DNA from: Streptomyces griseochromogenes
GTDB lineage: Bacteria > Actinomycetota > Actinomycetes > Streptomycetales > Streptomycetaceae
Length of the DNA stretch: 64,000 nt
Assembly (NCBI RefSeq): GCF_001542625.1
Contig: NZ_CP016279.1
Span: forward strand, 9,734,001-9,798,000
Direction: 5' to 3'
A model generated the notes under the pieces. That model was not told the origin of the DNA and made no database searches. It saw only the letters and a list, made by a program, of their open reading frames with translations. Numbering within the stretch: position 1 is the first letter of the stretch; each line of letters begins with the position of its first letter. Below are positions 32,603-41,787 of the stretch, in pieces. A program made the position numbers and the translations under genes.

Positions 32603-33269
32603 CGGTCCGGCCGGGGCCGAGTTCGTCGGCGAGGCGGGCGGCGAGCCGCGCGCCCTCGGCCTCCAGGCGGGCGCACTCGGCGTCGTGGCGGAGGTCGTCG
32701 CGGTGCCTGATCCAGGCGTCCAGGGCGTCGTCGACGGCCGCCGCCCAGGCGTAGAAGCCGGCCACCAGGCCGTCGGACAGGCCGAGGGCGGCGGCGGGGT
32801 CGTCCGGGGCGAAGTCGCCGATGCCGTCGGCGCGCAGAGGGTGCCACTTGTACTCGCCCCGGACCGTGATGTGCACCGGGTGCGGCGGCAGCGGGTGGCC
32901 GTGGGCCTCCAGGGTCCAGTGCATGCGGTCGCAGCCCCAGCACACGAACTTGGCGGTGCGGTGGCGTTCGTCCCAGTAGCGCACCGCCCAGCGGGGGCCG
33001 AGGTGCGCGGCCACCGCCCGGCTGATCTCCGCGCCCTGCCCGACGTGCTTGCGCAGGGCGGGACGCGCGGTGAATCCGCCGGGCGGGCGGGCCTCGCACC
33101 AGGTCTGGAGCCGTTGGGCCAGATGGCCGGGGAGGCCGAGGGAGCCTGCCGTGACGCTCGTCGTGAAGTCGTCGGGCCCGGGGAGCCCGGGGGCGTCCGT
33201 ACCGAACAGCGGGGACGGCCCGTCGTGCGCCCGTATGAGGAGGTGCCGCGGGTCCTTGTCGCCGTCCAT
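32583..33269 (-). CDS. Hypothetical protein
   Basis: The 228-residue soluble protein starts MDGDKDPRHLL at ATG 33,269; an upstream in-frame ATG at 33,297 would overlap the ssrA terminator and is less likely. A CWGCDRMHWTLEAHGH segment combines two Cys and several His and might bind metal. The C-half is Asp/Ala/Arg-rich and helical. No family is recognised. It overlaps the MFS stop by 20 bases and lies just after ssrA on the same strand. Confidence 0.72.
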   Translation of the reverse strand: MDGDKDPRHLLIRAHDGPSPLFGTDAPGLPGPDDFTTSVTAGSLGLPGHLAQRLQTWCEARPPGGFTARPALRKHVGQGAEISRAVAAHLGPRWAVRYWDERHRTAKFVCWGCDRMHWTLEAHGHPLPPHPVHITVRGEYKWHPLRADGIGDFAPDDPAAALGLSDGLVAGFYAWAAAVDDALDAWIRHRDDLRHDAECARLEAEGARLAARLADELGPGRTVTYLGC

Positions 33270-33298
33270 CGTCAATGCTCCGTTCCGTCCGCCCATGA

Positions 33299-33333
33299 CA
33301 AAGGCCCCGCCGCTCGCAGCGACGGGGCCTTTG
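33299..33333 (-). terminator. Terminator of ssrA
   Basis: CAAAGGCCCCG pairs with CGGGGCCTTTG around a 13-base loop. It lies 30 bases beyond the CCA end of tmRNA. Confidence 0.85.
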
Positions 33334-33362
33334 CCCACATGGGGTGTGGAGATGTACTCCAC

Positions 33363-33731
33363 TGGTGGAGATGGCGGGAATCGAACCCGCGTCCAACGGT
33401 GCGGAATCAGGGCTTCTCCGTGTGCAGTCCGCTGTGATTTTCTCAGCCCCGGCGATCACGCGAACAAGTCGCCGACGGGCTCAGTCACTGTTTGATTTCC
33501 CTCTTCACCCCGTGACCGGGATCAAGGTTTAGTCCCCTAGCTGATGCCAGGATCCGGGTCGGGAACAGCCCCGGGCTGACACTTCGCAAGTCGCTACTTA
33601 GGCAGCGAGGGCGAAGGAATCGCGCTTGGTGTTGGCGATTATTTTTTGCGACATATGGTTTACGAGATCATTGCCGCTTCCTCGACACGCTTCCCCTGCT
33701 TCGACAGCCGCTGTCGAAACCGATCATCCCC
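33363..33731 (-). ncRNA. ssrA: Transfer-messenger RNA (tmRNA)
   Basis: The 369-base RNA has a tRNA-like end: 5' GGGGATG pairs with 3' CATCTCC followed by A-CCA, and the T-arm GGTTCGATTCC is present. The encoded tag runs from 33,636 to a TAA at 33,598 and reads ANTKRDSFALAA, preceded by an A-rich resume region. It rescues ribosomes stalled on broken mRNAs, together with SmpB, which is encoded just upstream. The CCA is genome-encoded. The tag is shorter than the one I remember for S. coelicolor. Confidence 0.97.
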
Positions 33732-33790
33732 ATGTTGATTTTTCAATCCCTCCGGAGAGGGGGCGCGCACCCTCTGTGGAGTGCGATCCC

Positions 33791-33820
33791 ATCGTACGTG
33801 ACCGACGCACGCCGATGCCA
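33791..33820 (-). promoter_or_regulatory. Candidate ssrA promoter
   Basis: On the minus strand TGGCAT and TACGAT are separated by 18 bases, lying about 60 bases before the mature tmRNA 5' end and just after the smpB stop. The transcript would need 5' trimming, as by RNase P. Confidence 0.42.
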
Positions 33821-33840
33821 GCCTATTCCCGGCGGCCCGG

Positions 33841-34395
33841 CTAGACGCCGCGCTGCTTCCGCTTCGCCGCCGCGATCGCACGGTCCGACTCACGCCGGTC
33901 CTGCTTCTCCCGCAAGGTCTGGCGCTTGTCGTACTCCTTCTTGCCTCGTGCGAGCGCGATCTCGGCCTTCGCGCGGCCGTCCTTGAAGTACAGGGCGAGC
34001 GGCACGATGGTGTGACCCGTCTCCTGGGCCTTGGACTCCAGCTTGTCGATCTCCTCGCGGTGCAGCAGCAGCTTGCGCTTGCGGCGCGCGGAGTGGTTGG
34101 TCCAGCTGCCCTGGTGATACTCGGGGATGTGGGCGTTGTGCAGCCACGCCTCACCCCGGTCGATCTGGACGAAGCCGTCGGTCAGCGAGGTCCGTCCCTC
34201 GCGCAGCGACTTGACCTCGGTGCCGGTGAGCACGAGTCCGGCCTCGTAGGTGTCGACGATCGCGTAGTCGTGCCGGGCCTTCTTGTTCTGGGCGACGATC
34301 TTGCGCTTACCGCCCTTTTCGCCGTCCCTGCCCTTGGCGGCCCCGCCGCCCTGCTTGGGCTGGGACTCCTTCGGTACGTACATTCCCTTGCTCAT
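33841..34395 (-). CDS. smpB: SsrA-binding protein SmpB
   Basis: The 184-residue RNA-binding protein escorts tmRNA to stalled ribosomes. The OB-fold core is clear: [43 protein letters not shown] and [16 protein letters not shown] [15 protein letters not shown]. The basic C-terminal tail ([20 protein letters not shown]) enters the decoding site. The N-terminal 30 residues are Gly/Lys-rich and extra. ATG at 34,395 ([10 protein letters not shown]) is chosen; 34,407 and 34,383 are alternatives. Confidence 0.95.
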   Translation of the reverse strand: MSKGMYVPKESQPKQGGGAAKGRDGEKGGKRKIVAQNKKARHDYAIVDTYEAGLVLTGTEVKSLREGRTSLTDGFVQIDRGEAWLHNAHIPEYHQGSWTNHSARRKRKLLLHREEIDKLESKAQETGHTIVPLALYFKDGRAKAEIALARGKKEYDKRQTLREKQDRRESDRAIAAAKRKQRGV

Positions 34396-34441
34396 AGTGC
34401 CGACCATTTTCGCACCATGGAGGGGGTGGGTGGGAAGCGTA

Positions 34442-35629
34442 TTAATCGTGCCGGGAGGGGTCACCGAGGCCGGCGAGGACCGTCTCCGCCCGCTGGAGGG
34501 CCTGTGGCCCGGGCTCCAGGTCCGGGGTGATGCCCCGGCCGTCCACGGCCTGGCCGGAGGGGGTGCGGTAGTGACCCACGGTCAGCTCGGCCACCGAGCC
34601 GTCGGGCAGCTTGGTCGGCATCTGGATGGAACCCTTCCCGAAGGTGCGGGAGCCGATCACGACCGCGCGGCCCCGGTCCTGGAGGGCTCCGGTGAGCATC
34701 TCGGCCGCGCTCATGGTGCCGCCGTCGACCAGGGCGACCAGGGGCCGGGCGGTGTCGCCGCCGGCCTCGGCGTGCAGGGCGCGCTGTGCGCCGTCGACGT
34801 CGTAGGTCGCGACCAGGCCGCCGTCGAGGAAGGCGGAGGCGGTGTCCACGGCCTCGGTGACCAGGCCGCCCGAGTTGCCGCGCAGGTCGAGCACGACTCC
34901 GGCGTCGGCCGGTGCCTCGCGCACCGCCGTGCGGACGGCGTCCCCGGAGCCCTTCGTGAAGGCGGCGATCTTGATGACGGTGACCCCGCCGGGCAGCTTG
35001 CGGACGGTCACGGAGTCGGTGGACAGGCGGGCCCGGCGCAGGGTCTCGTTCCACGCGCGCGTGCCGCGCTGCAGGCCCAGGGTGACCGTCGTACCCGCGG
35101 GCGCGTCGTCGGCGTCGCCGCGTAGTAAGGAGACCACCTCGGTGACCGGCCGGCCGTCGACGTCGGCGCCGTCGACGCTGCGCAGCCGGTCGCCCTTGCG
35201 GATGCCCGCGTCCGCCGCGGGCGAGCCGGGCTGCACCCGGGTCACCTCGATACGGCCGTCCCGCTCGCGCCGGGCCCACAGGCCGACGCCGGTGTATTGG
35301 CCGTCGAGGGCCTCCTGGAACTCCTGGTACTCGCCCTCGGAGTAGACGGCGCCCCAGCGGTCCCCGCTGCGGCTGACGGCCCGCTCGGCGGCCTCCATCG
35401 GCGACTTCCCGTCCGCCATGGCCTCGGCGGCGGCCTTGCGCACGTCCTCGTGCCGGGGGGCCGTGCGCGCCGCACCGGCGGCGGCCCCGCGGCCGGCGGA
35501 GTCCGCCGGTCCGGTGTCCGGGAAGGAACCGGTGGCGGCGCCGGCGACCAGGACGCCGGCGAAGACCAATGTCAGGGCGGCCCCGCGGCGATTGCGGCGG
35601 GGCTGACAGAACGGGTCTCGGCCTGACAT
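34442..35629 (-). CDS. C-terminal processing protease, S41 family
   Basis: The 395-residue protein has an N-terminal membrane helix or uncleaved signal ([19 protein letters not shown]), a PDZ domain (about 115-190; [28 protein letters not shown]) and a tail-specific protease domain. The catalytic Ser is in [10 protein letters not shown] and the Lys in [10 protein letters not shown]. It cuts extracytoplasmic proteins from the C-terminus. ATG at 35,629 follows ftsX by 67 bases and a terminator-like hairpin. Confidence 0.92.
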   Translation of the reverse strand: MSGRDPFCQPRRNRRGAALTLVFAGVLVAGAATGSFPDTGPADSAGRGAAAGAARTAPRHEDVRKAAAEAMADGKSPMEAAERAVSRSGDRWGAVYSEGEYQEFQEALDGQYTGVGLWARRERDGRIEVTRVQPGSPAADAGIRKGDRLRSVDGADVDGRPVTEVVSLLRGDADDAPAGTTVTLGLQRGTRAWNETLRRARLSTDSVTVRKLPGGVTVIKIAAFTKGSGDAVRTAVREAPADAGVVLDLRGNSGGLVTEAVDTASAFLDGGLVATYDVDGAQRALHAEAGGDTARPLVALVDGGTMSAAEMLTGALQDRGRAVVIGSRTFGKGSIQMPTKLPDGSVAELTVGHYRTPSGQAVDGRGITPDLEPGPQALQRAETVLAGLGDPSRHD

Positions 35630-35653
35630 GGCCGTGAGTCTAGGACAAGGCGA

Positions 35654-35685
35654 AGGGCCGTACGGCCGGATGCCCGTACGGCCCT
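35654..35685. terminator. Hairpin between ftsX and the S41 protease gene
   Basis: A 12-base-pair stem (AGGGCCGTACGG and complement) with an eight-base loop lies 11 bases after the ftsX stop. Confidence 0.75.
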
Positions 35686-35696
35686 CTTGGCATGCG

Positions 35697-36614
35697 TCAC
35701 ACCTTCAGGTACTTGCGCAGCGCGAAGAACGCCGCCAGAGCAGGCATCAGCACACTGGTGGCGAGGATCAGCGGAAGCTTGGTCAACACCGCGTCCCAGC
35801 CGACGAAATTGATGAGCTGGAGCTTGGTGGCCAGGGCCATGCCGTGGTCGATGGTGAAGTACCGGCCGATCACCAGGAACACACAGGCCAGACCACCGCC
35901 GATCAGGCCGGCGACCGCCGCCTCCATGATGAACGGCGCCTGGATGTAGAAGCCCGAGGCACCGACCAGGCGCATGATCCCCGTCTCGCGCCGGCGGCTG
36001 AACGCCGAGACACGCACGGTGTTGACGATCAGCAGCAGCGCGACGATCAGCATCATCGCCATCACGAGGAGCGCCGCCCGGTTCATCAGGCCGAGCAGCT
36101 GGAAGAGGTTGTCCAGGATGCCCTTCTGGTCCTGCACGGACTGCACACCGTCACGTCCGTTGAACGCGGACGCGATCACCTGGTACTTCTTCGGGTCCTT
36201 CAGCTTGATCCGGTACGACTCCTGCATCTGGTCCGGCGTGAGCGAGCTGGACAGCGGGGAGTTCCCGAACTGCTCCTTGTAGTGCTTGTAGGCCTGGTCC
36301 TGCGACTCGTACGCGACCCTCTCGACGATCGGCATCTTGTGGAGGTCGCTGAGGATCTGCTTCTTCTGGTCCTCGGTCACCGCGCCCTTGGCGCAGTTCA
36401 CGTCCGACTGCGCGTCGCTCTTGTTGCACAGGAAGATCGAGACGTTGACCTTGTCGTACCAGTAGCCCTTCATGGTGCTCACCTGGTCGCTCATCAGCAG
36501 CGATCCGCCGAAGAGGGACAGGGACAGGGCGACGGAGACGATGACGGCGAAGGTCATCGTCAGATTGCGGCGGAGACCGACACCGATCTCCGACAGGACG
36601 AACTGGGCGCGCAT
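35697..36614 (-). CDS. ftsX: Cell division ABC transporter-like membrane protein FtsX
   Basis: The 305-residue protein has four membrane helices: one after MRAQFVLSEIGVGLRRN, a large outer domain (about 50-175, with a Cys pair in FLCNKSDAQSDVNC), and three near the C-terminus flanking the SRRRETGIMRLVGAS loop that contacts FtsE. With FtsE it transmits cytoplasmic ATP hydrolysis to wall hydrolases outside. ATG at 36,614 lies 44 bases after ftsE. Confidence 0.96.
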   Translation of the reverse strand: MRAQFVLSEIGVGLRRNLTMTFAVIVSVALSLSLFGGSLLMSDQVSTMKGYWYDKVNVSIFLCNKSDAQSDVNCAKGAVTEDQKKQILSDLHKMPIVERVAYESQDQAYKHYKEQFGNSPLSSSLTPDQMQESYRIKLKDPKKYQVIASAFNGRDGVQSVQDQKGILDNLFQLLGLMNRAALLVMAMMLIVALLLIVNTVRVSAFSRRRETGIMRLVGASGFYIQAPFIMEAAVAGLIGGGLACVFLVIGRYFTIDHGMALATKLQLINFVGWDAVLTKLPLILATSVLMPALAAFFALRKYLKV

Positions 36615-36658
36615 GGCCTCGGGTTAAGCCTTTCCGTGGACGTGACTCGGGGGGCGGG

Positions 36659-37348
36659 TCAGTGCTGGTAGCCGTAGACGCCGCGGGCCTGGTCGCGGAC
36701 GAGGCGGCCCTTCTCCAGCTCGATGACGCGCTTGCGCATCTGGTCCACGATGTTCTGGTCGTGCGTCGCCATGATGACGGTGGTGCCCGTCCGGTTGATG
36801 CGGTCGAGCAGCTTCATGATGCCGACGGAGGTCTGCGGGTCGAGGTTGCCGGTGGGCTCGTCCGCGATGAGCAGCTTGGGCCGGTTCACGAAGGCGCGCG
36901 CGATGGCCACGCGCTGCTGCTCACCACCGGACAACTCGCCCGGCATCCGGTCCTCCTTGCCGCCGAGCCCGACCAGATCGAGCACCTGCGGCACGGACTT
37001 GCGGATCTCGCCGCGCGACTTGCCGATCACCTCCTGTGCGAAGGCCACGTTCTCCGCGACCGTCTTGTTCGGCAGGAGCCGGAAGTCCTGGAACACCGTC
37101 CCCAGCTGGCGGCGCATCTGCGGCACCTTCCAGTTGGAGAGGCGTGCGAGGTCCTTGCCCAGGACGTGCACCTGGCCGTGGCTGCACCGCTCCTCGCGGA
37201 GGATGAGCCGCAGGAAGGTGGACTTTCCGGAGCCGGAGGACCCCACGAGAAAGACGAACTCGCCCTTCTCCACCTCCAGGGACACATCCCTGAGGGCTGG
37301 GCGGGTCTGCTTGGGGTAGACCTTGGAGACGTTGTCGAATCGGATCAC
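36659..37348 (-). CDS. ftsE: Cell division ATP-binding protein FtsE
   Basis: The 229-residue ABC ATPase has Walker [10 protein letters not shown] (36-44), Q-loop VFQDFRLL, signature LSGGEQQR, Walker [13 protein letters not shown] and the switch His in MATHDQN. GTG at 37,348 gives the family length, with no clear ribosome site. It drives FtsX. A possible -10 box TATGGT lies at 37,385-37,390 on the minus strand. Confidence 0.97.
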   Translation of the reverse strand: MIRFDNVSKVYPKQTRPALRDVSLEVEKGEFVFLVGSSGSGKSTFLRLILREERCSHGQVHVLGKDLARLSNWKVPQMRRQLGTVFQDFRLLPNKTVAENVAFAQEVIGKSRGEIRKSVPQVLDLVGLGGKEDRMPGELSGGEQQRVAIARAFVNRPKLLIADEPTGNLDPQTSVGIMKLLDRINRTGTTVIMATHDQNIVDQMRKRVIELEKGRLVRDQARGVYGYQH

Positions 37349-37586
37349 GGATGCACCACGGGTCGCCGGGGGTAGATGAGCGTGACCATACGCGAACCGA
37401 GTACGCAAGCGCAGGGCCCGTACGAGGTTGGGGATGGGATGTGCACTTTTGTACCTGCGGTTGTCCTTACCACCCGTCTCCCGGCGCCCCGCGCAGGCTC
37501 CACGGGAACCTGGCAGAGTGGAGGGGGAACGTTCTCGTTTCCGGAAGCGTTGTATGGGTGATGGCCGGTGCAAGGAGGGCGACCGC

Positions 37587-37778
37587 ATGACGTACGACCG
37601 GTTGGTGTGCGCGAACTGCGCGGCGCCCGTGAGCGAGGGCCGGTGCCCGGTGTGCCGTGCCAACCGCGAGCGACTGCAGCAGGAGAGCTTCTTCGCGGGG
37701 CTGAACCCCATGGCGCTGATCGCGCTGCTGGCGATGCTGATCGCCGCGGTGGCACTGCTGGCGCACCAGACCGCGTGA
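37587..37778 (+). CDS. Zinc-ribbon single-pass membrane peptide
   Basis: The 63-residue protein starts at ATG 37,587 with the strong ribosome site AAGGAGG. It has CANC and CPVC, forming a four-cysteine zinc ribbon at residues 8-23, then a helix ([18 protein letters not shown]). The zinc ribbon would be cytoplasmic. It is divergent from ftsE. The family is conserved in streptomycetes to my knowledge but without function. Confidence 0.85.
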   Translation: MTYDRLVCANCAAPVSEGRCPVCRANRERLQQESFFAGLNPMALIALLAMLIAAVALLAHQTA

Positions 37779-37836
37779 GAAGCGCCGCATGAGAAGTACC
37801 GCGTAAGAAAGCGGGAAAGGCCGGGCAAGAACGCCC

Positions 37837-37869
37837 GAAGGGCCCGGAGCGCGAGGCTCCGGGCCCTTC
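37837..37869. terminator. Bidirectional terminator
   Basis: A perfect 14-base-pair stem (GAAGGGCCCGGAGC and complement) with a five-base loop lies between the convergent zinc-ribbon and sortase-substrate genes. Confidence 0.87.
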
Positions 37870-37911
37870 GACGTCAGACCGTGCGTACGCAGCGTGCCCG
37901 CGGGGCTACGC

Positions 37912-38811
37912 TCAGGCGGCCGCGCCGCCCCGGCCGTTGACCAGACGCGGCAGGATCCGGAAGCCGATGCCACCGGCGATCATCGTCGCGGCGCCGACCA
38001 GCAGGAACGCGGTCTGCCCGGCACCGGTCTCGGCGAGCTGCTTGCCGCTGCCCTTGGCCGAGGTGTCCGAGCCCGTGTCGGTGAGGGCCGAGGAGCCCTC
38101 CTCCTGGGAGACGTTGTTGTTGCCGCCGTTGGGGGTGGTGTTGCCGTTGCCACCGGACGTGCCGGAGCCGCCGCCGTGGTGGCCGCCACCGTGACCGCCG
38201 CCGTTGCCGCCGCCGGAGTTGCCGGAACCGCCGCCGTTGCCGCCACCGGAGTTGCCGGAGCCGCCGTTGTCACCGCCGGTGGTGGTGCCGCCGGTCGTGT
38301 CACCGCCGGTGGTGCTGCCGCCACCCGTGGTGGTGCCGCCGCCGGTGGTGGTACCGCCGGTGGTGGTGTCACCGCCCGTCGTGTCGCCGCCGGTCGTGTC
38401 GCCGCCCGTGGTGGTGTCGCCGCCGGTCGTGGTGTCGCCCCCGGTAGTGGTGGTACCGCCGGTGGTGGTGTCACCGCCCGTCGTGTCGCCGCCGGTCGTG
38501 TCGCCACCCGTGGTGGTGTCGCCGCCGGTCGTGTCACCACCGGTGGTGTCACCGCCGGTCGTGTCGCCGCCGGTCGTGGTGTCACCGCCCGTCGAGGTGC
38601 CGCCGGTGGTGTCGCAGATGCCGACGGGGTCGCAGCCTCCGGTGTCGCCGCCGTCGTCCTTTCCGTCCGTGCTCACGCCGATGTTGATCGGACCCGCCTG
38701 GACGCCGAGGTCCAGGGCGGAAGCCGCGCCGGCGGCGGTCAGCGAGGCACCCGCCGCGATCACGGCACCGGCGGCTATCCGCGCGACCCGGATCCGCGTC
38801 TTCTTCGTCAT
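37912..38811 (-). CDS. Sortase-anchored, repeat-rich cell-wall surface protein (LAETG)
   Basis: The 299-residue protein has a signal peptide (about 1-32, ending AASA-LD), a Cys pair (GGCDPVGICD), a long Gly/Asp/Thr tract of GGDTT and GGDTTT units (about 75-180), a Gly/Ser/Asn/His-rich stretch, and a wall-anchoring tail: LAETG, a hydrophobic helix (AFLLVGAATMIAGGIGF) and basic residues. LAxTG is the motif cut by class E sortases of streptomycetes. The tract is a flexible stalk. ATG at 38,811 has GGGGGTAG upstream. The partner sortase is not in the window. Confidence 0.9.
   Translation of the reverse strand: MTKKTRIRVARIAAGAVIAAGASLTAAGAASALDLGVQAGPINIGVSTDGKDDGGDTGGCDPVGICDTTGGTSTGGDTTTGGDTTGGDTTGGDTTGGDTTTGGDTTGGDTTGGDTTTGGTTTTGGDTTTGGDTTTGGDTTGGDTTGGDTTTGGTTTGGGTTTGGGSTTGGDTTGGTTTGGDNGGSGNSGGGNGGGSGNSGGGNGGGHGGGHHGGGSGTSGGNGNTTPNGGNNNVSQEEGSSALTDTGSDTSAKGSGKQLAETGAGQTAFLLVGAATMIAGGIGFRILPRLVNGRGGAAA
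38275..38612. repeat. Coding minisatellite of GGDTT units
   Basis: This roughly 340-base array of 15- and 18-base units (written on the plus strand as GTGTCACCGCCGGTC and variants) encodes the surface-protein stalk. It is perfect enough for slippage. It is not CRISPR, since units are contiguous and in frame. Confidence 0.85.
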
Positions 38812-39072
38812 ATGGTTGCTACCCCCAGTAGCTGTTCGTCAATGAGGCTGCGTGCGGGGCTTGCCGTGATCGACGGAGGTAGCTGACCAGGCCGGAATCG
38901 ACGTCCGAGTCATCCCATTCCCCCGGTTCACATGCGCCCCAGAGATACGCATGCCACGCTTCACCATTCCCATTTTTCAAAGCAACGTCAAGGCCATTGC
39001 GCGCGCAATGTCCGATGAGGCGGCGTTTGCCGGGACTTGGAGCCTGTGAGTGTGATGTAAAACCCAGACAAA
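38812..39072. other. Upstream region of the sortase-substrate gene
   Basis: The 261 bases between the LAETG gene and the prfB terminator are less GC-rich than their surroundings (notably 38,960-39,060). They should hold its promoter. TTGACG is present on the minus strand near 38,993, with a weak AATGGT 17 bases on. No riboswitch or gene was recognised. Confidence 0.4.
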
Positions 39073-39105
39073 TGACAACTGCCGCCACTCGGGCGGCAGT
39101 TGTCA
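39073..39105 (-). terminator. Intrinsic terminator of prfB
   Basis: A perfect 14-base-pair stem (TGACAACTGCCGCC and complement) with a five-base loop is followed on the minus strand by TTTGTCTGGGTTTT. It lies 11 bases after the prfB stop. Confidence 0.92.
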
Positions 39106-39116
39106 TGTCGACAAAG

Positions 39117-40223
39117 TTACTTTTCCTGCTGCTTGCGCCAGCGAATGCCGGCCTCCAGGAACCCGTCGATCTCACCGTTGAACACGGACTCGGGGTTGCC
39201 GACCTCGTGCTCGGTGCGCAGGTCCTTGACCATCTGGTACGGGTGCAGCACGTAGGAACGCATCTGGTTGCCCCAGGAGTTGCCGCCGTCGCCCTTGAGG
39301 GCGTCCATCTTGGCCTGCTCCTCCTGGCGGCGCCGCTCCAGCAGCTTGGCCTGGAGGACGTTCATCGCCGTGGCCTTGTTCTGGATCTGCGACCGCTCGT
39401 TCTGGCAGGAGACGACGATGCCGGTGGGGAGGTGGGTGATGCGCACGGCGGAGTCGGTGGTGTTGACGCCCTGTCCGCCGGGCCCGGAGGAGCGGTAGAC
39501 ATCGATCCGCAGGTCGCTCTCGTCGATCTCGACGTGGTCGGACTGCTCCACGACGGGAAGCACTTCCACGCCCGCGAAGGAGGTCTGGCGGCGGCCCTGG
39601 TTGTCGAAGGGCGAGATGCGCACGAGGCGGTGGGTGCCCTGCTCGACGGAGAGGGTGCCGTAGGCGTACGGCGCCTGGACGGAGAAGGTGGTCGACTTGA
39701 TGCCGGCCTCTTCGGCGTACGACGTCTCGATGAGCTCGGTCTTGTAGCCGCGCTGCTCGGCCCAGCGCAGGTACATGCGCTGGAGCTTCTCGGCGAAGTC
39801 GGCGGCGTCGACGCCACCGGCCTCGGCGCGGATGTTGACCAGCGCCTCACGGGAGTCGTACTCGCCGGACAGGAGGGTGCGGACCTCCATCTCGTCCAGC
39901 GACTTCCTCACCGCGGCCAGCTCGGACTCGGCCTCGGCACGGGTGTCCGGGTCGTCCTCCTCCTCGGCCATCTCGAAGAGCACACCGAGATCGTCGATCC
40001 GGCCGCGCAGCGCCTCCGCCTTCCTGACCTCGGCCTGGAGGTGGGAGAGCTTGCTGGTGATCTTCTGCGCCTCGTCCGGGTCGTCCCACAGGGAGGGCGC
40101 GGCCGCCTGCTCCTCGAGCACGGCGATGTCTGCCCTCATCTTGTCAAGGTCGAGAACGGCCTCGATCGACTCCATGGTCGAGGAGAGGGACTTCAGCTCT
40201 TCGGATACATCGACGACTGCCAC
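39117..40223 (-). CDS. prfB: Peptide chain release factor 2
   Basis: The 368-residue RF2 reads UGA and UAA stops and releases the peptide. The decoding tripeptide is SPF (204-206), as in RF2, and the catalytic GGQ is at 249-251 ([12 protein letters not shown]). The reading frame is uninterrupted, so the autoregulatory UGA frameshift of E. coli prfB is absent. GTG at 40,223 is used; GGAGG is only one or two bases away, so the spacing is odd. Confidence 0.97.
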   Translation of the reverse strand: MAVVDVSEELKSLSSTMESIEAVLDLDKMRADIAVLEEQAAAPSLWDDPDEAQKITSKLSHLQAEVRKAEALRGRIDDLGVLFEMAEEEDDPDTRAEAESELAAVRKSLDEMEVRTLLSGEYDSREALVNIRAEAGGVDAADFAEKLQRMYLRWAEQRGYKTELIETSYAEEAGIKSTTFSVQAPYAYGTLSVEQGTHRLVRISPFDNQGRRQTSFAGVEVLPVVEQSDHVEIDESDLRIDVYRSSGPGGQGVNTTDSAVRITHLPTGIVVSCQNERSQIQNKATAMNVLQAKLLERRRQEEQAKMDALKGDGGNSWGNQMRSYVLHPYQMVKDLRTEHEVGNPESVFNGEIDGFLEAGIRWRKQQEK

Positions 40224-40407
40224 GCCTCCAGCGTAACGGCTCCACCGACCGCCGAGGGCCGGGCGGGGAGCGGCTTCCGGGGCCGGGGCCTGTGAGGCCG
40301 GTGGCGAGGGGGTCTTCGGGGGTGGGGGGCTTGGGCATGGGCCGAGGGCGTGGACGGGGCGCTTCTCGGCCGACCGAGTCGGGTGGGTGGGCGAAGCGGG
40401 ACGGGGA

Positions 40408-40430
40408 CCCAGGGGGCGGAGCCCCCTGGG
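40408..40430. terminator. Hairpin downstream of pkaB
   Basis: CCCAGGGGG pairs with CCCCCTGGG around a five-base loop, three bases after the pkaB stop. The arms and the CGGAG loop resemble a common Streptomyces intergenic repeat. Confidence 0.7.
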
Positions 40431-40433
40431 GGA

Positions 40434-41660
40434 TCAGGGACCCGACGTGCTGTGGGTGTCCTGCGGAGGCTCGTCGTCCCCCGACGTCGCCGCCCACGCA
40501 CCGACCCCGATCGCCGCGGCCAGCACCACCCCGGCGACCCCCAACGTGATCTTGCGGCGCCGGGCGGCCGCCCGATGCCGCGCCGACCCGGGCCGCGGCG
40601 CACCCGCCGTCCTCGGCGCCCGCGCCGTCCCCCGCGCCCCGCCCGCCAGCTCATCGGGCCCCGGCACCCTCATCGACGTATGCGTGTCCCGATTGGAGTC
40701 CGGCTTCGCCCCCGGCACCAAGGACACCGCGCCACGCCGCCGCACGGGCTCCCCGGACGCGGCCGGCGCCGGCGCCTCCTGCGGCCCCTCCTCGGTGGAC
40801 TCCGCCTCCGGCTCGTCCACCTCCAGCGGCGGCATCCCGGCCAGCATCGGCAGCTGTTCCCGCAGCCGCGCCCCGAGCTCCGAGGCGCGCAGCCGCGACG
40901 CCGGCGCCTTGGCCAGGCACTGCACGATCAGCTGCCACAGCTCGTCGGGGATGCCGGGCAGCGGCACGACCGTCTCCGTGACGTGCCGCCGCAGCACCGC
41001 ACCGGGGTGGCCGCCGCCGAAGGGAGTGAAGCCCGCGAGCAGCTCGTACAGGACCGTGGCCAGGGCGTAGATGTCCACGGCGGCCCGCGGGGGCAGCCCC
41101 TCGACGATCTCCGGGGCCAGATAGTCGGGCGTACCGATGATCTTCGTGGCCCGTGTCCGCTTCGGCGAGTCGATCAGCTTGGCGACGCCGAAGTCGGTGA
41201 GCAGCGCGGGATGCGAGCCGCCCGGGCCGAGCGGTCCCTGCATGTCCAGCAGGACGTTCTCGGGCTTCACGTCCCGGTGTACGACCCCGGCCGCGTGGGC
41301 CGCCGCGAGCCCGTCGGCGACGTCCGCGACGATCGCCACGGCCGCCTCGGGTGCGAGCCTGCGCTCACGCTCCAGCCGGGTGCGCAGATCGGTCCCGCGC
41401 ACCAGGTCCATGACGAGAGCCAGGTCGTTGCCGTCGACCACCAGGTCGCGCACCGAGACGATGTTCGGGTGTTCCAGGCCGAGCAGCGCGGTGCGCTCCT
41501 GGACGAACCGTCCGACGAGCTCCTGGTCGGACGCGAGATCCTCGCGCAGCAGCTTGACGGCGACGGGACCCTCCGGCCCCTCGCCCAGCCACACCGTGCC
41601 GGCGCTGCCCCGCCCCAGGATCTGGTTGGCGGTGTACCGGCTGCCGATCTTCCGTGCCAA
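40434..41660 (-). CDS. pkaB: Serine/threonine protein kinase
   Basis: The 408-residue kinase has a GRGSAGTVW glycine loop, AVK lysine, HRDVKPEN catalytic loop, DFG and an APE-like LAPEIVEG (kinase domain about 9-265). A linker rich in Pro, Ala, Arg and Gly leads to one membrane helix (ITLGVAGVVLAAAIGVGAWA) and a 16-residue outer tail. TTG at 41,660 is chosen because TAGGAG stands seven bases upstream. From position and similarity this is PkaB, adjacent to PkaA in S. coelicolor. The two are in tandem with a 127-base gap. Confidence 0.9.
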   Translation of the reverse strand: MARKIGSRYTANQILGRGSAGTVWLGEGPEGPVAVKLLREDLASDQELVGRFVQERTALLGLEHPNIVSVRDLVVDGNDLALVMDLVRGTDLRTRLERERRLAPEAAVAIVADVADGLAAAHAAGVVHRDVKPENVLLDMQGPLGPGGSHPALLTDFGVAKLIDSPKRTRATKIIGTPDYLAPEIVEGLPPRAAVDIYALATVLYELLAGFTPFGGGHPGAVLRRHVTETVVPLPGIPDELWQLIVQCLAKAPASRLRASELGARLREQLPMLAGMPPLEVDEPEAESTEEGPQEAPAPAASGEPVRRRGAVSLVPGAKPDSNRDTHTSMRVPGPDELAGGARGTARAPRTAGAPRPGSARHRAAARRRKITLGVAGVVLAAAIGVGAWAATSGDDEPPQDTHSTSGP

Positions 41661-41787
41661 GGCTGCTCCTACTGACGCGTGTTGTCGCTAAAACTACGCG
41701 TCCGAGGAGCCAACCTTCACCGCGGAGACGGAAATCACCCGTCAGATGTCGACAAATACCTAAACCGGTGATCACCCGGACCGGCGA

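Noticed and set aside
33344..33532. Plus-strand reading frame of 62 codons containing MAGIEPAS-like sequence
   Set aside because: It is antisense to tmRNA; the peptide is the well-known false protein obtained by translating the ssrA complement.
38275..38612. Possible CRISPR array
   Set aside because: Units are 15-18 bases, contiguous, without spacers and in frame with a surface-protein gene.
38819..39175. Minus-strand frame of 118 codons upstream of the LAETG gene
   Set aside because: It begins inside prfB, crosses the prfB terminator and has no ribosome site or family features.
39117..40223. Programmed +1 frameshift in prfB
   Set aside because: The frame is continuous from the start codon through GGQ, with no internal UGA.
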